NCBI GenBank assembly: GCA_023269935.1
Contig: JAGDXC010000014.1
Location: 39,402 to 103,401, forward strand
Direction of reading: 5' to 3'
Length of the DNA: 64,000 bases
Origin: Thermocladium sp.
GTDB lineage: Archaea > Thermoproteota > Thermoprotei > Thermoproteales > Thermocladiaceae
In this document: positions 1-8,449 of the stretch, one piece after another
Position numbering within the stretch: the stretch's first letter is position 1
Layout of the letters: every line of letters begins with the position of its first letter
Notes under the pieces: generated by a model
Databases searched by the model: none
Told to the model about the DNA's origin: nothing
What the model saw: only the letters and a program-made list of their open reading frames with translations
Position numbers and translations under genes: made by a program

Positions 1-312
1 TACATAGGTCGTGCCATGAATGGACTAGAAAATAGGCTGAGCAGATACATGAGGCCCATTCATAAACCGCATTGGCACATAGATTACCTATTAATGATTG
101 CCAGACCCATGGCTATAGTGACTGCATTAACTGAGGATCCTCATATGGAACATGAAGCTGCATGTATCTTGGCATCTACTAACAAATACGTGCCTGGATT
201 TGGTTCTACGGATGATGATTGCCCCTCTCATTTATTCATGGGTGGAGCCAATGATGTAATAAATGCATTCACTAGCCTTGGCTTGAGACCTAATGTGGAT
301 TATTTGAACTAA
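1..312 (+). CDS. DUF123 (GIY-YIG-like) domain protein, 5' end cut off by window
   Basis: The reading frame is open from base 1 and the residues before the first ATG (position 16) read YIGRA, so the gene starts outside the window. The piece carries the DUF123 signature: YIGRAMNGLENRLSRYMR, then a conserved HWHIDYLL, then two cysteines in the second half. In archaea DUF123 occurs alone or fused to endonuclease III-type glycosylases, and is thought to be a small nucleic-acid-processing fold related to GIY-YIG nucleases. Its function is not established. The last 23 nt overlap the 3' end of the convergent gene. The domain assignment is firm; whether a glycosylase lies upstream cannot be seen. Confidence 0.8.
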   Translation, partial: YIGRAMNGLENRLSRYMRPIHKPHWHIDYLLMIARPMAIVTALTEDPHMEHEAACILASTNKYVPGFGSTDDDCPSHLFMGGANDVINAFTSLGLRPNVDYLN

Positions 313-904
313 TTTCGATCGATGAAAAGAGAAACTTATTATCGCTTACCCTGCGAACATCTACGGCGAATGCCTTACCGAGCGAGTAGTTCAATATGCC
401 ATTTATGAAACCCAATAAGAATTGCGAGTTAGCGTCTGAATCAAATGGATCAGTAACTTGTATTCTAGAGTAATCAGGTGTTGCATTATAATCGTTAAAG
501 TAGCCCATGGCATTAGCCATATCCATTATCAAGGAGATAACATAGCGACCCCCATTAATTAACGACGCATCGCTTAGGATTGACGCTGCATAATCAAACC
601 CGAACCTGAATAGGGAGTATCTTGAGTATAAATCATTGATTCTCCTCGTAAATGATGCAATTAAATTCTTCTTAATTAGCGTTATTATATCCATATCCAT
701 TAATGGAACTGGTCTAATTAATTCCACTTCTGGTAACTTCATTGCTTCATTTAATGACTCATCGCCGACTATTCCCTCCATCTCTATGAGCGCCACGCTT
801 CCCCTCCGTATTATTTGAAGAAGCACAGAGTCTCTTGACATTATATTCACTAGATTAATTAAGTTCGCCTTAGGCAGGCGTAGCTTGACCAGTAACCAGA
901 CCAT
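290..904 (-). CDS. V4R-like small-molecule-binding domain protein (weak assignment)
   Basis: This is a 204-residue protein without signal peptide or membrane span. Residues about 85-200 resemble the V4R domain (vinyl-4-reductase type, often a ligand sensor): a helical FGFDYAASIL stretch, GGRYVISLIMDMANAMGY, then a glycine-centred FLLGFINGILNYSLGK, and a terminal strand. The cysteines that bind metal in some V4R proteins are absent. There is no DNA-binding domain, so it may be a stand-alone sensor or a divergent hydrophobic-ligand protein. It is transcribed away from mqnE and converges on the DUF123 gene with a 23-nt overlap. The similarity is by eye only. Confidence 0.5.
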   Translation of the reverse strand: MVWLLVKLRLPKANLINLVNIMSRDSVLLQIIRRGSVALIEMEGIVGDESLNEAMKLPEVELIRPVPLMDMDIITLIKKNLIASFTRRINDLYSRYSLFRFGFDYAASILSDASLINGGRYVISLIMDMANAMGYFNDYNATPDYSRIQVTDPFDSDANSQFLLGFINGILNYSLGKAFAVDVRRVSDNKFLFSSIEISSNNPH

Positions 905-1002
905 GTATTACGTCCACAGGAAATAAATAATAAACTAACATCTATTTTTCCCATTGATTACTCCATAAATGCTTCTGGCCCTTTTGAGGTTTTATAGTAA
1001 AT

Positions 1003-1012
1003 GTATTTAAAT
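1003..1012 (+). promoter_or_regulatory. TATA box of mqnE
   Basis: The sequence gtatttaaat is centred about 26 nt before the ATG at 1033, the spacing expected when transcription starts at or next to the start codon (leaderless mRNA). Nothing else promoter-like lies in the 128-nt divergent gap. Confidence 0.6.
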
Positions 1013-1032
1013 GCATATCAATCAGCAACCCC

Positions 1033-2169
1033 ATGTTTAATCCCCCTCATTGGCTAGAGGAATTAAGTGGGGAAAGCAAGGCTCTTGAGAAAGCTATTCA
1101 CGGCGATAAATTATCGATAAATGAAATAGCTGATCTAATTCAATCACCATTTCACGCATTGACGGCTGCGGCCGATTACTTTGCTCGATCGATTAAAGGG
1201 AATAGGGGAAGCTTTATTAGGAATATTTATTTGACATATACGAATATATGCGTAACTAATTGTACATTTTGCGCCTTCTATGCAAGGCCAGGAAGCGAGC
1301 GAGGCTATGTGTTGGAGCCGCGGCGACTAGCTTTAATGGTGGAGAAGGCTTGGAGGGAAATGGGTATTAAGGAGGTTCACATGGTTGGGGGCAACAATCC
1401 CAATCTTGAATTTAGCTATTATGAGGAGTTGATAAAAAGTATTAAGCAGGCCGCACCCAATATAAGCCTAAAGGCATTTACCGCCGAGGAAATATGGTTC
1501 ATTTCGAAAGTTACAGGTAATAGCGTGAGGGAGGTGCTGGAGAGATTTAAAGAATTAGGGCTGAATGCCATGCCGGGCGGCGGAACCGAGATACTGGATG
1601 AGGAAATACAGAGAAAGATAGCCCCGCTGAAGGCTAGTCCAGAGGATTACTTATCGGTTCAAGAAGAGGCACATAGGTTAGGCATAAAAACAAATTCCAT
1701 AATGATGTATGGACACATAGAGGAGCCCATACATGTGGCTAAGCATATAGCTAAGTTAATTGAGCTTCAGAAGCGGGCTCCGGGTCTCGTGTCATTCATA
1801 CCGGTCAGGTTTAATCCAGGCAATACGCCGCTGGGGAAGATGATTAATGGAAAGGCTAGGCTAGATGGCCAATACGATTTAAGAATAATAGCTGCCTCTC
1901 GACTAGCCATGCTTGGACTAGTCGATAACATAGTTGCGTATTGGGTATCGATGGGCGATAAATTAGCACAAGCAGCACTGGCTCACGGTGCGAATGATCT
2001 AGGCGGGACATTCTATAATGAGGCCGTCATATCCGCAGCAAGTGGTAAGGAGGCTGCAGGCAAGAGAGCCGGGGAATTAATCTATATGCTTAGAAGCGCT
2101 GGTTGGGATCCCTACGAGCGAGATACAATTTACGAGCAATACACGCCCATTGGCGATGCATTGTGGTAA
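1033..2169 (+). CDS. mqnE: Aminofutalosine synthase, radical SAM (menaquinone)
   Basis: MqnE adds the adenosyl radical to 3-[(1-carboxyvinyl)oxy]benzoate to make 6-amino-6-deoxyfutalosine, the second step of futalosine-route menaquinone synthesis. The 378-residue protein has the radical SAM cluster motif CVTNCTFC near residue 75, followed by the MqnE/MqnC-family features HMVGGNNPNLEF, LKAFTAEEIWF, NAMPGGGTEILDEEIQRK and NSIMMYGHIE. The KAFTAEEI and PGGGTEI blocks match MqnE better than MqnC, which has a different pattern after the cluster. The length is normal. The start is supported by a TATA box 26 nt upstream. It overlaps mqnA by 7 nt, so the two are probably co-transcribed. MqnC and MqnB are not in the window. 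Confidence 0.88.
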   Translation: MFNPPHWLEELSGESKALEKAIHGDKLSINEIADLIQSPFHALTAAADYFARSIKGNRGSFIRNIYLTYTNICVTNCTFCAFYARPGSERGYVLEPRRLALMVEKAWREMGIKEVHMVGGNNPNLEFSYYEELIKSIKQAAPNISLKAFTAEEIWFISKVTGNSVREVLERFKELGLNAMPGGGTEILDEEIQRKIAPLKASPEDYLSVQEEAHRLGIKTNSIMMYGHIEEPIHVAKHIAKLIELQKRAPGLVSFIPVRFNPGNTPLGKMINGKARLDGQYDLRIIAASRLAMLGLVDNIVAYWVSMGDKLAQAALAHGANDLGGTFYNEAVISAASGKEAAGKRAGELIYMLRSAGWDPYERDTIYEQYTPIGDALW

Positions 2170-2912
2170 TATATGTGGTGCCTCCATATAGATACGCCGC
2201 TCCCCTCATAAGGAGTCTTCGCGATGCTGGGATAAATATACTCACTGCGCTGCCGCCTGTCGCTTACTCCATGATACAGAGGGGAGAGGCGGATGCCGGA
2301 TTAGTGCCTATACGCATGTTAATAGATGGGGAATTAATGCCTGTGCCGGGTCCTATGGTGCATAGCGATGATGAAACTATGAGCGTATTAGTGGTATCTA
2401 ATGAATCGCTTGATTTAAATGGATGCAGATCAATAGCGGCTTCGCCGGAGAGCCGATCAGCAATTACATATTTATTAATTGCAATGAGGAAGCTAGGCTT
2501 TGAAACTAAGCTTATGGTAGGTCCAAGCCAGCGCGCAGTTGATCTCCTATCAATTGCGCCATGCGCGTTAGTTTTGGGTGATGAGGCCTTAAAGGCCCGT
2601 CGCTTCTTTAACATCGTTATAGACGTGGGTAAACTGGTCAAGAATAGTCTTGGCATAAGCCCAGTATATGCCGCAACTGGTGCATTACCAAGCAAAGTCG
2701 AAAGCATTCATCTGGATCATATTGAACCTAGATTTGATGTGCATGATATAATTGAGACATCCAGGATAACGGGCTTAAGCATCGAGGAGTCCAGGAGGTA
2801 TCATGAATCAATAATCAAGTTAAACTATGATAAGGAACGATTAAGCATTGCCATGAATTTGCTGAATAATGGACTTGCGCTCTACGGGGATCGATTGGAA
2901 ACTTGGGCATAA
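2163..2912 (+). CDS. mqnA: Chorismate dehydratase MqnA
   Basis: MqnA dehydrates chorismate to 3-[(1-carboxyvinyl)oxy]benzoate, the first committed step of the futalosine pathway. The fold is that of a periplasmic-binding-like protein: YVVPPYRYAAPLIRSL at the N-terminus, LPPVAYSMIQRGEADAGLVPIRML (first lobe), a central SPESRSAITYLLI helix, and a C-terminal RRYHESIIKLNY that corresponds to the conserved Y-x-x-x-x-x-L-x-Y region. An upstream ATG exists at 2103 but it lies deep inside mqnE; a GTG at 2163 (overlapping the mqnE stop) or 2175 gives the usual N-terminus, and 2163 is preferred. Its position directly after mqnE supports the call. Confidence 0.82.
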   Translation: MVIYVVPPYRYAAPLIRSLRDAGINILTALPPVAYSMIQRGEADAGLVPIRMLIDGELMPVPGPMVHSDDETMSVLVVSNESLDLNGCRSIAASPESRSAITYLLIAMRKLGFETKLMVGPSQRAVDLLSIAPCALVLGDEALKARRFFNIVIDVGKLVKNSLGISPVYAATGALPSKVESIHLDHIEPRFDVHDIIETSRITGLSIEESRRYHESIIKLNYDKERLSIAMNLLNNGLALYGDRLETWA

Positions 2913-2984
2913 TTAATACTAAAAGGCGCTGGTCTCATCCATAATTGAGTTATTTTTAAATGGGGATAGTTTAGCCTGATTAGT

Positions 2985-3803
2985 ATGGCTAGGTTAATTA
3001 TAGCTCATACGCCGGATCCCGATGATGCTTACATGTTTTATGGCTTGATCAGCGGCGCTGTTTCTGTACCTGGGTTTAATGAGGTAGAGCAAATAGTTGA
3101 GGATATAGAGACCCTAAATAAGAAAGTGATAGAGGGCTGGAACGTTGATGTGACCGCTTTGAGTGCTCATGCGTACGCATATGTCATGGATAGATACTAC
3201 TTATTGAGGACCGGCGTAAGCATGGGTGAGGGATATGGGCCTATGGTGGTTGCCAAGAGGAGAATGCAATTGAGTGGAATAACCATAGCCGTTCCAGGGG
3301 AATACACCACGGCTAGGCTACTACTTAAACTAGCTACTGGAGGCAATTACTCCGAGGTTTTCGTGAGGTTTGATAGGATAATTGACATGGTGCTAAATGA
3401 GGAGGTAGATGCCGGCTTATTAATTCACGACGCGCAATTAACCTATGGCGATATGGGTTTATTAAATATATTTGATTTATGGCAATGGTGGAAGAACGTA
3501 TCTAATGGCCTTCCCATGCCTCTAGGCGTGGATGTAGTTAATAAGAGGCTTGGAAAGGAGGCAGCAATAAATATAAGGAAGGCCATCCAGGAAAGCATCA
3601 AATATGCATGGAATCATGATGAGGAAGCAATTAATTATGCAGCCAAGTTCTCTAGAACTGGAAAAAGAATAGGGGAATTCGTTAAGATGTATGTGAATCA
3701 AAGGACCTTCGACATGAGCGATGATGGGATCAAGGCACATGAATTGCTTTATAGACTTGCCAATAATAGTGGCTTGCCGGGAGGCACAATAGAGGTCATT
3801 TAA
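2985..3803 (+). CDS. mqnD: 1,4-dihydroxy-6-naphthoate synthase MqnD
   Basis: MqnD converts cyclic dehypoxanthinyl futalosine to 1,4-dihydroxy-6-naphthoate, releasing the nucleoside remnant. The 272-residue product shows the family pattern: HTPDPDDAYMFYGLISG at the N-terminus, the diagnostic VEDIETLNKK, then DVTALSAHAYAYV and GEGYGPMVVAKR. A TATA-like ttatttttaaat at about 2948-2959 lies 26-30 nt before the ATG, so the gene can have its own leaderless transcript although it follows mqnA by 72 nt. With mqnE and mqnA it makes three of the five core futalosine steps. The assignment is strong. Confidence 0.9.
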   Translation: MARLIIAHTPDPDDAYMFYGLISGAVSVPGFNEVEQIVEDIETLNKKVIEGWNVDVTALSAHAYAYVMDRYYLLRTGVSMGEGYGPMVVAKRRMQLSGITIAVPGEYTTARLLLKLATGGNYSEVFVRFDRIIDMVLNEEVDAGLLIHDAQLTYGDMGLLNIFDLWQWWKNVSNGLPMPLGVDVVNKRLGKEAAINIRKAIQESIKYAWNHDEEAINYAAKFSRTGKRIGEFVKMYVNQRTFDMSDDGIKAHELLYRLANNSGLPGGTIEVI

Positions 3804-3837
3804 GCTACTTTCATAGCAAAAACATGCGTAATAAAAA

Positions 3838-3913
3838 GTGGCAAGCCTTGCCTTTTAAGGCGGGGGATCCCTGGAAGTTTCCCTTTATATCTGACTTGAG
3901 TTCCCGCTTCTTG
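3838..3913 (+). repeat. Palindromic remnant, possibly an IS200/IS605-type end
   Basis: The 419-nt gap between mqnD and the binding-protein gene has no credible ORF. It starts with a perfect small palindrome (ggcaagccttgcc, 3840-3852), followed by aaggcgggggatccc, a ggaagtttcc palindrome, and gacttgagttcccgc. The same order, aagg-cg-ggg-tccc / short hairpin / gac-tgag-tccc, recurs at 53525-53574. The rest of the gap (3915-4180) is AT-rich and featureless. The identity as a transposon end is inference from the look of the hairpins; no transposase or TnpB gene is nearby. Confidence 0.35.
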
Positions 3914-4190
3914 GTTAAAATGAATTGAGGATATAAAATTCTGTATAAAATAAATCGAATCAATGAGCGAGCTCATCTATTACCGTGGCAGATCTTTCTT
4001 CTAATCTTTCATATTTGTAACGAATAATGAAACGGATTTAATCAAGTATTTATGCTTTATTTTCAATTCAATAGAGGGGAGTCATATTGACAATTACTAT
4101 CCATGAGCTAGTTTAATTGTATATGAATATATTTTACTTTTATTACTACAAATATAGATAGTTCTACATTTACTTAGCTCTAAGCGGGAA

Positions 4191-4200
4191 AAATTTTTAA
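4191..4200 (+). promoter_or_regulatory. TATA box of the ABC transporter operon
   Basis: The sequence aaatttttaa, preceded by a purine-rich gcgggaa that would serve as the TFB recognition element, is centred 27 nt before the ATG at 4223. This predicts a leaderless binding-protein mRNA. Confidence 0.65.
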
Positions 4201-4222
4201 GGTATAACTATCACTGCCTGCT

Positions 4223-6364
4223 ATGCGCGGTTTATCTAAAAACCGTGGAATATCAAAAACAGTACTAACTGCAATAATAGTAATAGTAGTGGTAGTAGTT
4301 ATAGTTGGTGCGGTAATGGCCACTTATCATCCATCTACGGTAACTACCCCTACTACTACCTCGCCTACCCCTGTGACTACTACTTCTACCACCACTCCTG
4401 TAACAACTACCTCTACTACTTCTTCTGTTACCGTGGTTTCTAATAAGACAATAACTTTAGCTCCACCCAACTCCAGTGAATTGATAGATATATCGTTAAC
4501 GTATTCGCCCGATGCGCTGGATCCGGCAACTGGTTTCTATACAGTTGATACAAGTACATTTAATTCCGTGTATCAAGGATTAGTGACTTGGAATCCCGAC
4601 AATTATTTCCAAGTAGAGCCGAGCCTTGCCACAAATTGGACAATAAGTCCAACTTACCAGAACTATACATTCACGCTCAGAAAGGGTGTTTACTTCTCGG
4701 ATGGCGAGGCATTCAATGCAAGTGTGGTCTGGTTTAGCCTATACCGCATTATAGTAATGGGTCAAGGCGTCGGCATATCAAATTACCTTAGGCTACTCTT
4801 CAGCGCGAAGCAATTCACTGCAACCGGCTATACAATACCATGGGGTGCATGCAATGCATTGGCTAGCGTTACTGGAAACACAGCTTATTTAAGCAATGCA
4901 TCGCTATGTGCAAACGCATTAGCTAATGTATTGAGCAATTTCAATGTGCATAACTCTACCATTCAGAAATTAATGAGTTACCCCAATCAAGGAGTTGTTG
5001 TTTTAGGTCCTTATACTGTCCAAATAAATTTGCTTCATCCCTATAGACTATTCCTGCTCGATTTGGCCGCTTGGTGGGGCTCCATGGTTCCGCCGGGCTA
5101 TGTTGATGCGCACGGTGGTGTGCAGCCGATGACGACGAACAGCTATACTGACCAGTATGGCTTGCCTGGAACTGGGCCATATGAGATATATAAGGTGGTT
5201 GGGACCCCAGGCGAATTCACTGAAATAATACTAAAGGCCAATCCTAATTACTGGGGCAATAATTACCCAGCCGGCAGTTTACCAGTATTGGATCAACCAG
5301 CTCATATACCAATAATAGAGGAAGAAATAGCTTTGTCACACACGGATAGGGTTAGCTTGTTTGATTCAAACGATGCGCAGATATCCACTGTATCTCCACA
5401 ATTCTTTGGCCAAATATATGATGGATATGAATATGCAAAGTACTTGCCTCCACAGGATATAATATCCTTCTTCGGCTACATGCCAGCCGGTGTCCTCTAT
5501 ATATCTATGAATAATGCAAGATGGCCAACTAATATAACCGACTTTAGATTGGCCGTGGTTCACGCTATAAATTCTACAGCATTGCTCTATACTTACTATT
5601 CACCATTGTTACATAAGTTGCTGGCTGAAGAGTATCTTGGCCCATCTAATCCCCAATATGCACCACTCGGATTCTATGACCCAGATAATTTGCCCAATTA
5701 TACCTACTCGCCTAACTTAGCCATCGAATACCTAAATAAGTCTGGTTGGCAGGGAGACTTCTATACTGTATTACCGAATGGTACAGAGATAGGTAATCCC
5801 AATGGGCAAAGATTACCTACAATACCGATAACAGTCATTCCGCCGGTTACACCTCTTGCTGAGGCGCAATTAACCATAATCAGCCAAGACTTGAACCAAA
5901 TAGGAATACCAACCACTATAAGCTATGCAACTACTGCAGAGACCGATCAATGGACCGTGCCAAGCACCACTGCCAGAATGGTTTCATTGGGTTGGGTACC
6001 GGATTGGCCGGATCCAATCTATCAATTGATGTACTCCATACTTAATGTGGCTAATGGAGGCATTTCAGGCAACATGGCTTGGTTTAATAATTCTATAGTC
6101 AATAATTTGACTGCTACTGCACCATTTATTACGAATGCGCAAGAACAGAAGCAGATGGTGGCCGAGATCTATAATATTACATATAATGAAGCTCCATATT
6201 ATTGGTTGCCATGGCCTGAGTATTACCTCTTTACACAGCCGTATTTGAAGGGAATCACTTGGACATGGGATGACTACTTCTATAACACTATGTATTACCA
6301 GCCAGTTACGATAAATATAATTACGTACTCCAACGGAACACAGGTAACTAAGGTACTTAATTAA
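4223..6364 (+). CDS. ABC importer substrate-binding protein (SBP_bac_5, peptide/sugar type)
   Basis: This extracellular solute-binding protein captures oligopeptides or, as shown for several crenarchaeal members of this family, oligosaccharides, and hands them to the permeases that follow. Residues 13-33 form one hydrophobic anchor (a run of I and V), followed by a Thr/Ser/Pro-rich linker (about 36-72) typical of surface binding proteins in thermophilic archaea, probably heavily glycosylated. The SBP_bac_5 domain follows, including SYTPDALDP-like N-terminal residues, YSDGEAFNASVVWFSLYR-like helix and WVPDWPDP near residue 595. Many N-x-S/T sequons are present. The length of 713 residues is usual for archaeal members with a linker. 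The substrate cannot be told from sequence. Confidence 0.92.
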   Translation: MRGLSKNRGISKTVLTAIIVIVVVVVIVGAVMATYHPSTVTTPTTTSPTPVTTTSTTTPVTTTSTTSSVTVVSNKTITLAPPNSSELIDISLTYSPDALDPATGFYTVDTSTFNSVYQGLVTWNPDNYFQVEPSLATNWTISPTYQNYTFTLRKGVYFSDGEAFNASVVWFSLYRIIVMGQGVGISNYLRLLFSAKQFTATGYTIPWGACNALASVTGNTAYLSNASLCANALANVLSNFNVHNSTIQKLMSYPNQGVVVLGPYTVQINLLHPYRLFLLDLAAWWGSMVPPGYVDAHGGVQPMTTNSYTDQYGLPGTGPYEIYKVVGTPGEFTEIILKANPNYWGNNYPAGSLPVLDQPAHIPIIEEEIALSHTDRVSLFDSNDAQISTVSPQFFGQIYDGYEYAKYLPPQDIISFFGYMPAGVLYISMNNARWPTNITDFRLAVVHAINSTALLYTYYSPLLHKLLAEEYLGPSNPQYAPLGFYDPDNLPNYTYSPNLAIEYLNKSGWQGDFYTVLPNGTEIGNPNGQRLPTIPITVIPPVTPLAEAQLTIISQDLNQIGIPTTISYATTAETDQWTVPSTTARMVSLGWVPDWPDPIYQLMYSILNVANGGISGNMAWFNNSIVNNLTATAPFITNAQEQKQMVAEIYNITYNEAPYYWLPWPEYYLFTQPYLKGITWTWDDYFYNTMYYQPVTINIITYSNGTQVTKVLN

Positions 6365-6376
6365 TGATATTAATAT

Positions 6377-6402
6377 AAGTATTTTCAAAAATACTTATTT
6401 TT
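6377..6402 (+). terminator. Hairpin plus T-run after the binding-protein gene
   Basis: A near-perfect stem (aagtatttt / aaaatactt, 6377-6396) is followed directly by attttt. It lies 10 nt after the stop codon of the binding-protein gene and 30 nt before a new TATA box. It probably ends most transcripts here, so that the binding protein is made in excess over the membrane parts. Confidence 0.55.
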
Positions 6403-6433
6403 CCAGTATTTATTGATTTATTATAGAAATACA

Positions 6434-6445
6434 TAAAATTTAAAT
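6434..6445 (+). promoter_or_regulatory. Internal TATA box of the permease genes
   Basis: The AT-rich block aaaatttaaata ends 24 nt before the ATG at 6469, the spacing of a leaderless promoter. It gives the permease/ATPase genes their own start of transcription behind the hairpin at 6377-6402. Confidence 0.5.
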
Positions 6446-6468
6446 AACATTACTATCGGTACGTTTAT

Positions 6469-7521
6469 ATGGCTGGCTCTGGGTTTTTGGTCTTTCTAAT
6501 ACGCAGGATAATAAATGCATTTGTAACATTAATATTATTGATATTGCTTATGTTTGTAATGGTTCACGCGATATATAGAACCCCGTTGGCGCTTGCACGC
6601 CTTTATGCTGGCCCTAGGCCTACCATGGCTCAATTAGAGGCCATAGTTAAGCAGTATCACCTGAATGCGCCACTCTATGTTCAATTTCTTGATTATCTAT
6701 ATAACATATTCACGGGCAATCTTGGGTATGATCCAATATATAAGGAGCCGGAGGCAACAATAATAATGCATTACCTGCCTATTACATTATCATTTACTAT
6801 ACCGGCTGTTATATTAACCGTCATAATAGGAATGGCGTTGGGGGCCGTAGCTGCTGGTAATAGAAATAGAGTACCTGACTACCTAACTCGCGCATTCTAT
6901 ATCTTTACTTGGTCATCACCGCCATACTTCATTGCATTGCTATTGCTGCTCGTATTCGCATTCTGGCTGCCAAGTATCACACATGGAGTTATTGGATTAC
7001 CGGCTTCTGGTTACGTAAATGAATTATTATCGGCTCCTAAGCCAATAACGGGCGTTCCATTAATTGATTCATTGATAGAATCGGATTGGCCGTACTTTAT
7101 TAGTTACTTGAAGCACATGATACTACCCATGTTAGCCGTTGCGCTATACAGCTTCGGCATATATACAAGGATGGCTAGAAACACCATGCTTGATGTTTTG
7201 GATAGCGACTATGTTAGGTTGGGATATGCAAAGGGCCTTTCCAAGAGGAAGGTTGTGTACGGCATAGGTCTCCGCAATGCAATGATACCTCTTGTGACGC
7301 TTATGGTTCTGGCATTTGCTTTATCCTGGTCCGGAGCCTTCGTTGCAGAGGATGTATATGCATATCATGGCATGGGCTACATCACTACCGTTGCAATAAC
7401 TAGCGTTGATCCATTAATGATATACGACATAACGTTCTTTGTTGGGGTTTCGGTCATAGTAGCTAACTTCATAGCAGACATACTATATGGTGTTTTGGAT
7501 CCAAGGGTGAGGATATCATGA
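6469..7521 (+). CDS. ABC importer permease, DppB/OppB type
   Basis: This is the first inner-membrane permease of the importer. The 350-residue protein has an N-terminal span (FLIRRIINAFVTLILLILLMF region), a long extracytoplasmic loop, then five further spans. The cytoplasmic EAA-like loop that contacts the ATPase reads ARNTMLDVLDSDYVRLGYAKG near residue 235, followed by KRKVVYGIGLRNAMIP, the hallmark of the DppB/OppB group. It overlaps the next gene by 4 nt (ATGA), so translation of the two is probably coupled. Confidence 0.95.
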   Translation: MAGSGFLVFLIRRIINAFVTLILLILLMFVMVHAIYRTPLALARLYAGPRPTMAQLEAIVKQYHLNAPLYVQFLDYLYNIFTGNLGYDPIYKEPEATIIMHYLPITLSFTIPAVILTVIIGMALGAVAAGNRNRVPDYLTRAFYIFTWSSPPYFIALLLLLVFAFWLPSITHGVIGLPASGYVNELLSAPKPITGVPLIDSLIESDWPYFISYLKHMILPMLAVALYSFGIYTRMARNTMLDVLDSDYVRLGYAKGLSKRKVVYGIGLRNAMIPLVTLMVLAFALSWSGAFVAEDVYAYHGMGYITTVAITSVDPLMIYDITFFVGVSVIVANFIADILYGVLDPRVRIS

Positions 7522-8438
7522 TAGAACAACAATCGACAGAGAAACAAATGGGAATACTTGGATGGATCCGCCTAATAGCTAGGGACCCAGCTGGCTTGCT
7601 TGGACTAGTGATAGTTTTCGCATTTGTCATATGGGCTATTGTTCAGGGATCCCTTGAAATACTTGCGGCTGAGATGCATGATCCACGCCTAGCATTTCTC
7701 CTACTGCCTCATAATCCGCTCGGCATATCGCAGACCACATCTCTTTTACCGCCCTCCTGGAAATATATAATGGGGACGAATGCAGATGGGCAGGACATAT
7801 GGTCAAGGATATTATATTCAATACCATATAGTGCAGCATATCCTGCATTTGTGGTGGTCTTATCGGCAATCTTAATTGGTTCACTGCTTGGAATTGCCGC
7901 AGGTTACTTCGGCGGTTGGTGGGATGAGGTATTGATGAGGGTCACTGATGCTTTCTTGTCGGTGCCTGCCATAGTGCTTGCAATAGTCGTGGCGGTACTG
8001 CTTCATGCAAGCTTCATAGGAATGATATATGCATTCATCATAATCTGGTGGCCAATATATGCTAGGTTATTTAGAGCCGAGACCCTTCGAGTTAAGTCAA
8101 TGGATTTCATAGCGGCGGCTCAATTATATAGGGTATCCCCATTGAAATTATTCACGAAGTACCTTTTCATAAATACAATTGATCCAATAATAGCGTATGC
8201 AATGCTTGATTTCGGGAACGTTATATTAACGGCCTCCATACTCAACTTCATAGGAGTGGGTCTTCAGCCAGGTACTCCTATATTAGGCGAAATGGCTTCT
8301 GATGGTGTTTCCTATGGTTTTCCAAGATACTGGTGGTGGGCTATATACCCTAGTTTAGCTGTATTAGTTATAGCACTAGGCTTTGTTTTGCTTGGAGATA
8401 GATTACAGGACATAATAGGTGGGAGAGGCGCATATTAG
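7518..8438 (+). CDS. ABC importer permease, DppC/OppC type
   Basis: This is the second permease, partner of the preceding gene in the transmembrane heterodimer. The 306-residue protein has an N-terminal cytoplasmic segment with a first span, the conserved MGTNADGQDIWSRILY block near residue 87 (the DppC TDxxGRD region), and the EAA loop FRAETLRVKSMDFIAAAQ near residue 185. The C-terminal region FIGVGLQPGTPILGEM is also typical. Its start codon overlaps the stop of the DppB-like gene, and the ATPase gene follows after 11 nt. Confidence 0.95.
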   Translation: MIEQQSTEKQMGILGWIRLIARDPAGLLGLVIVFAFVIWAIVQGSLEILAAEMHDPRLAFLLLPHNPLGISQTTSLLPPSWKYIMGTNADGQDIWSRILYSIPYSAAYPAFVVVLSAILIGSLLGIAAGYFGGWWDEVLMRVTDAFLSVPAIVLAIVVAVLLHASFIGMIYAFIIIWWPIYARLFRAETLRVKSMDFIAAAQLYRVSPLKLFTKYLFINTIDPIIAYAMLDFGNVILTASILNFIGVGLQPGTPILGEMASDGVSYGFPRYWWWAIYPSLAVLVIALGFVLLGDRLQDIIGGRGAY

Positions 8439-8449
8439 AGGGTGATGAT

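Noticed and set aside
2103..2162. ATG at 2103 as start of mqnA
   Set aside because: It would overlap mqnE by 67 nt and add residues with no similarity to MqnA; the GTG at 2163 gives the family N-terminus.
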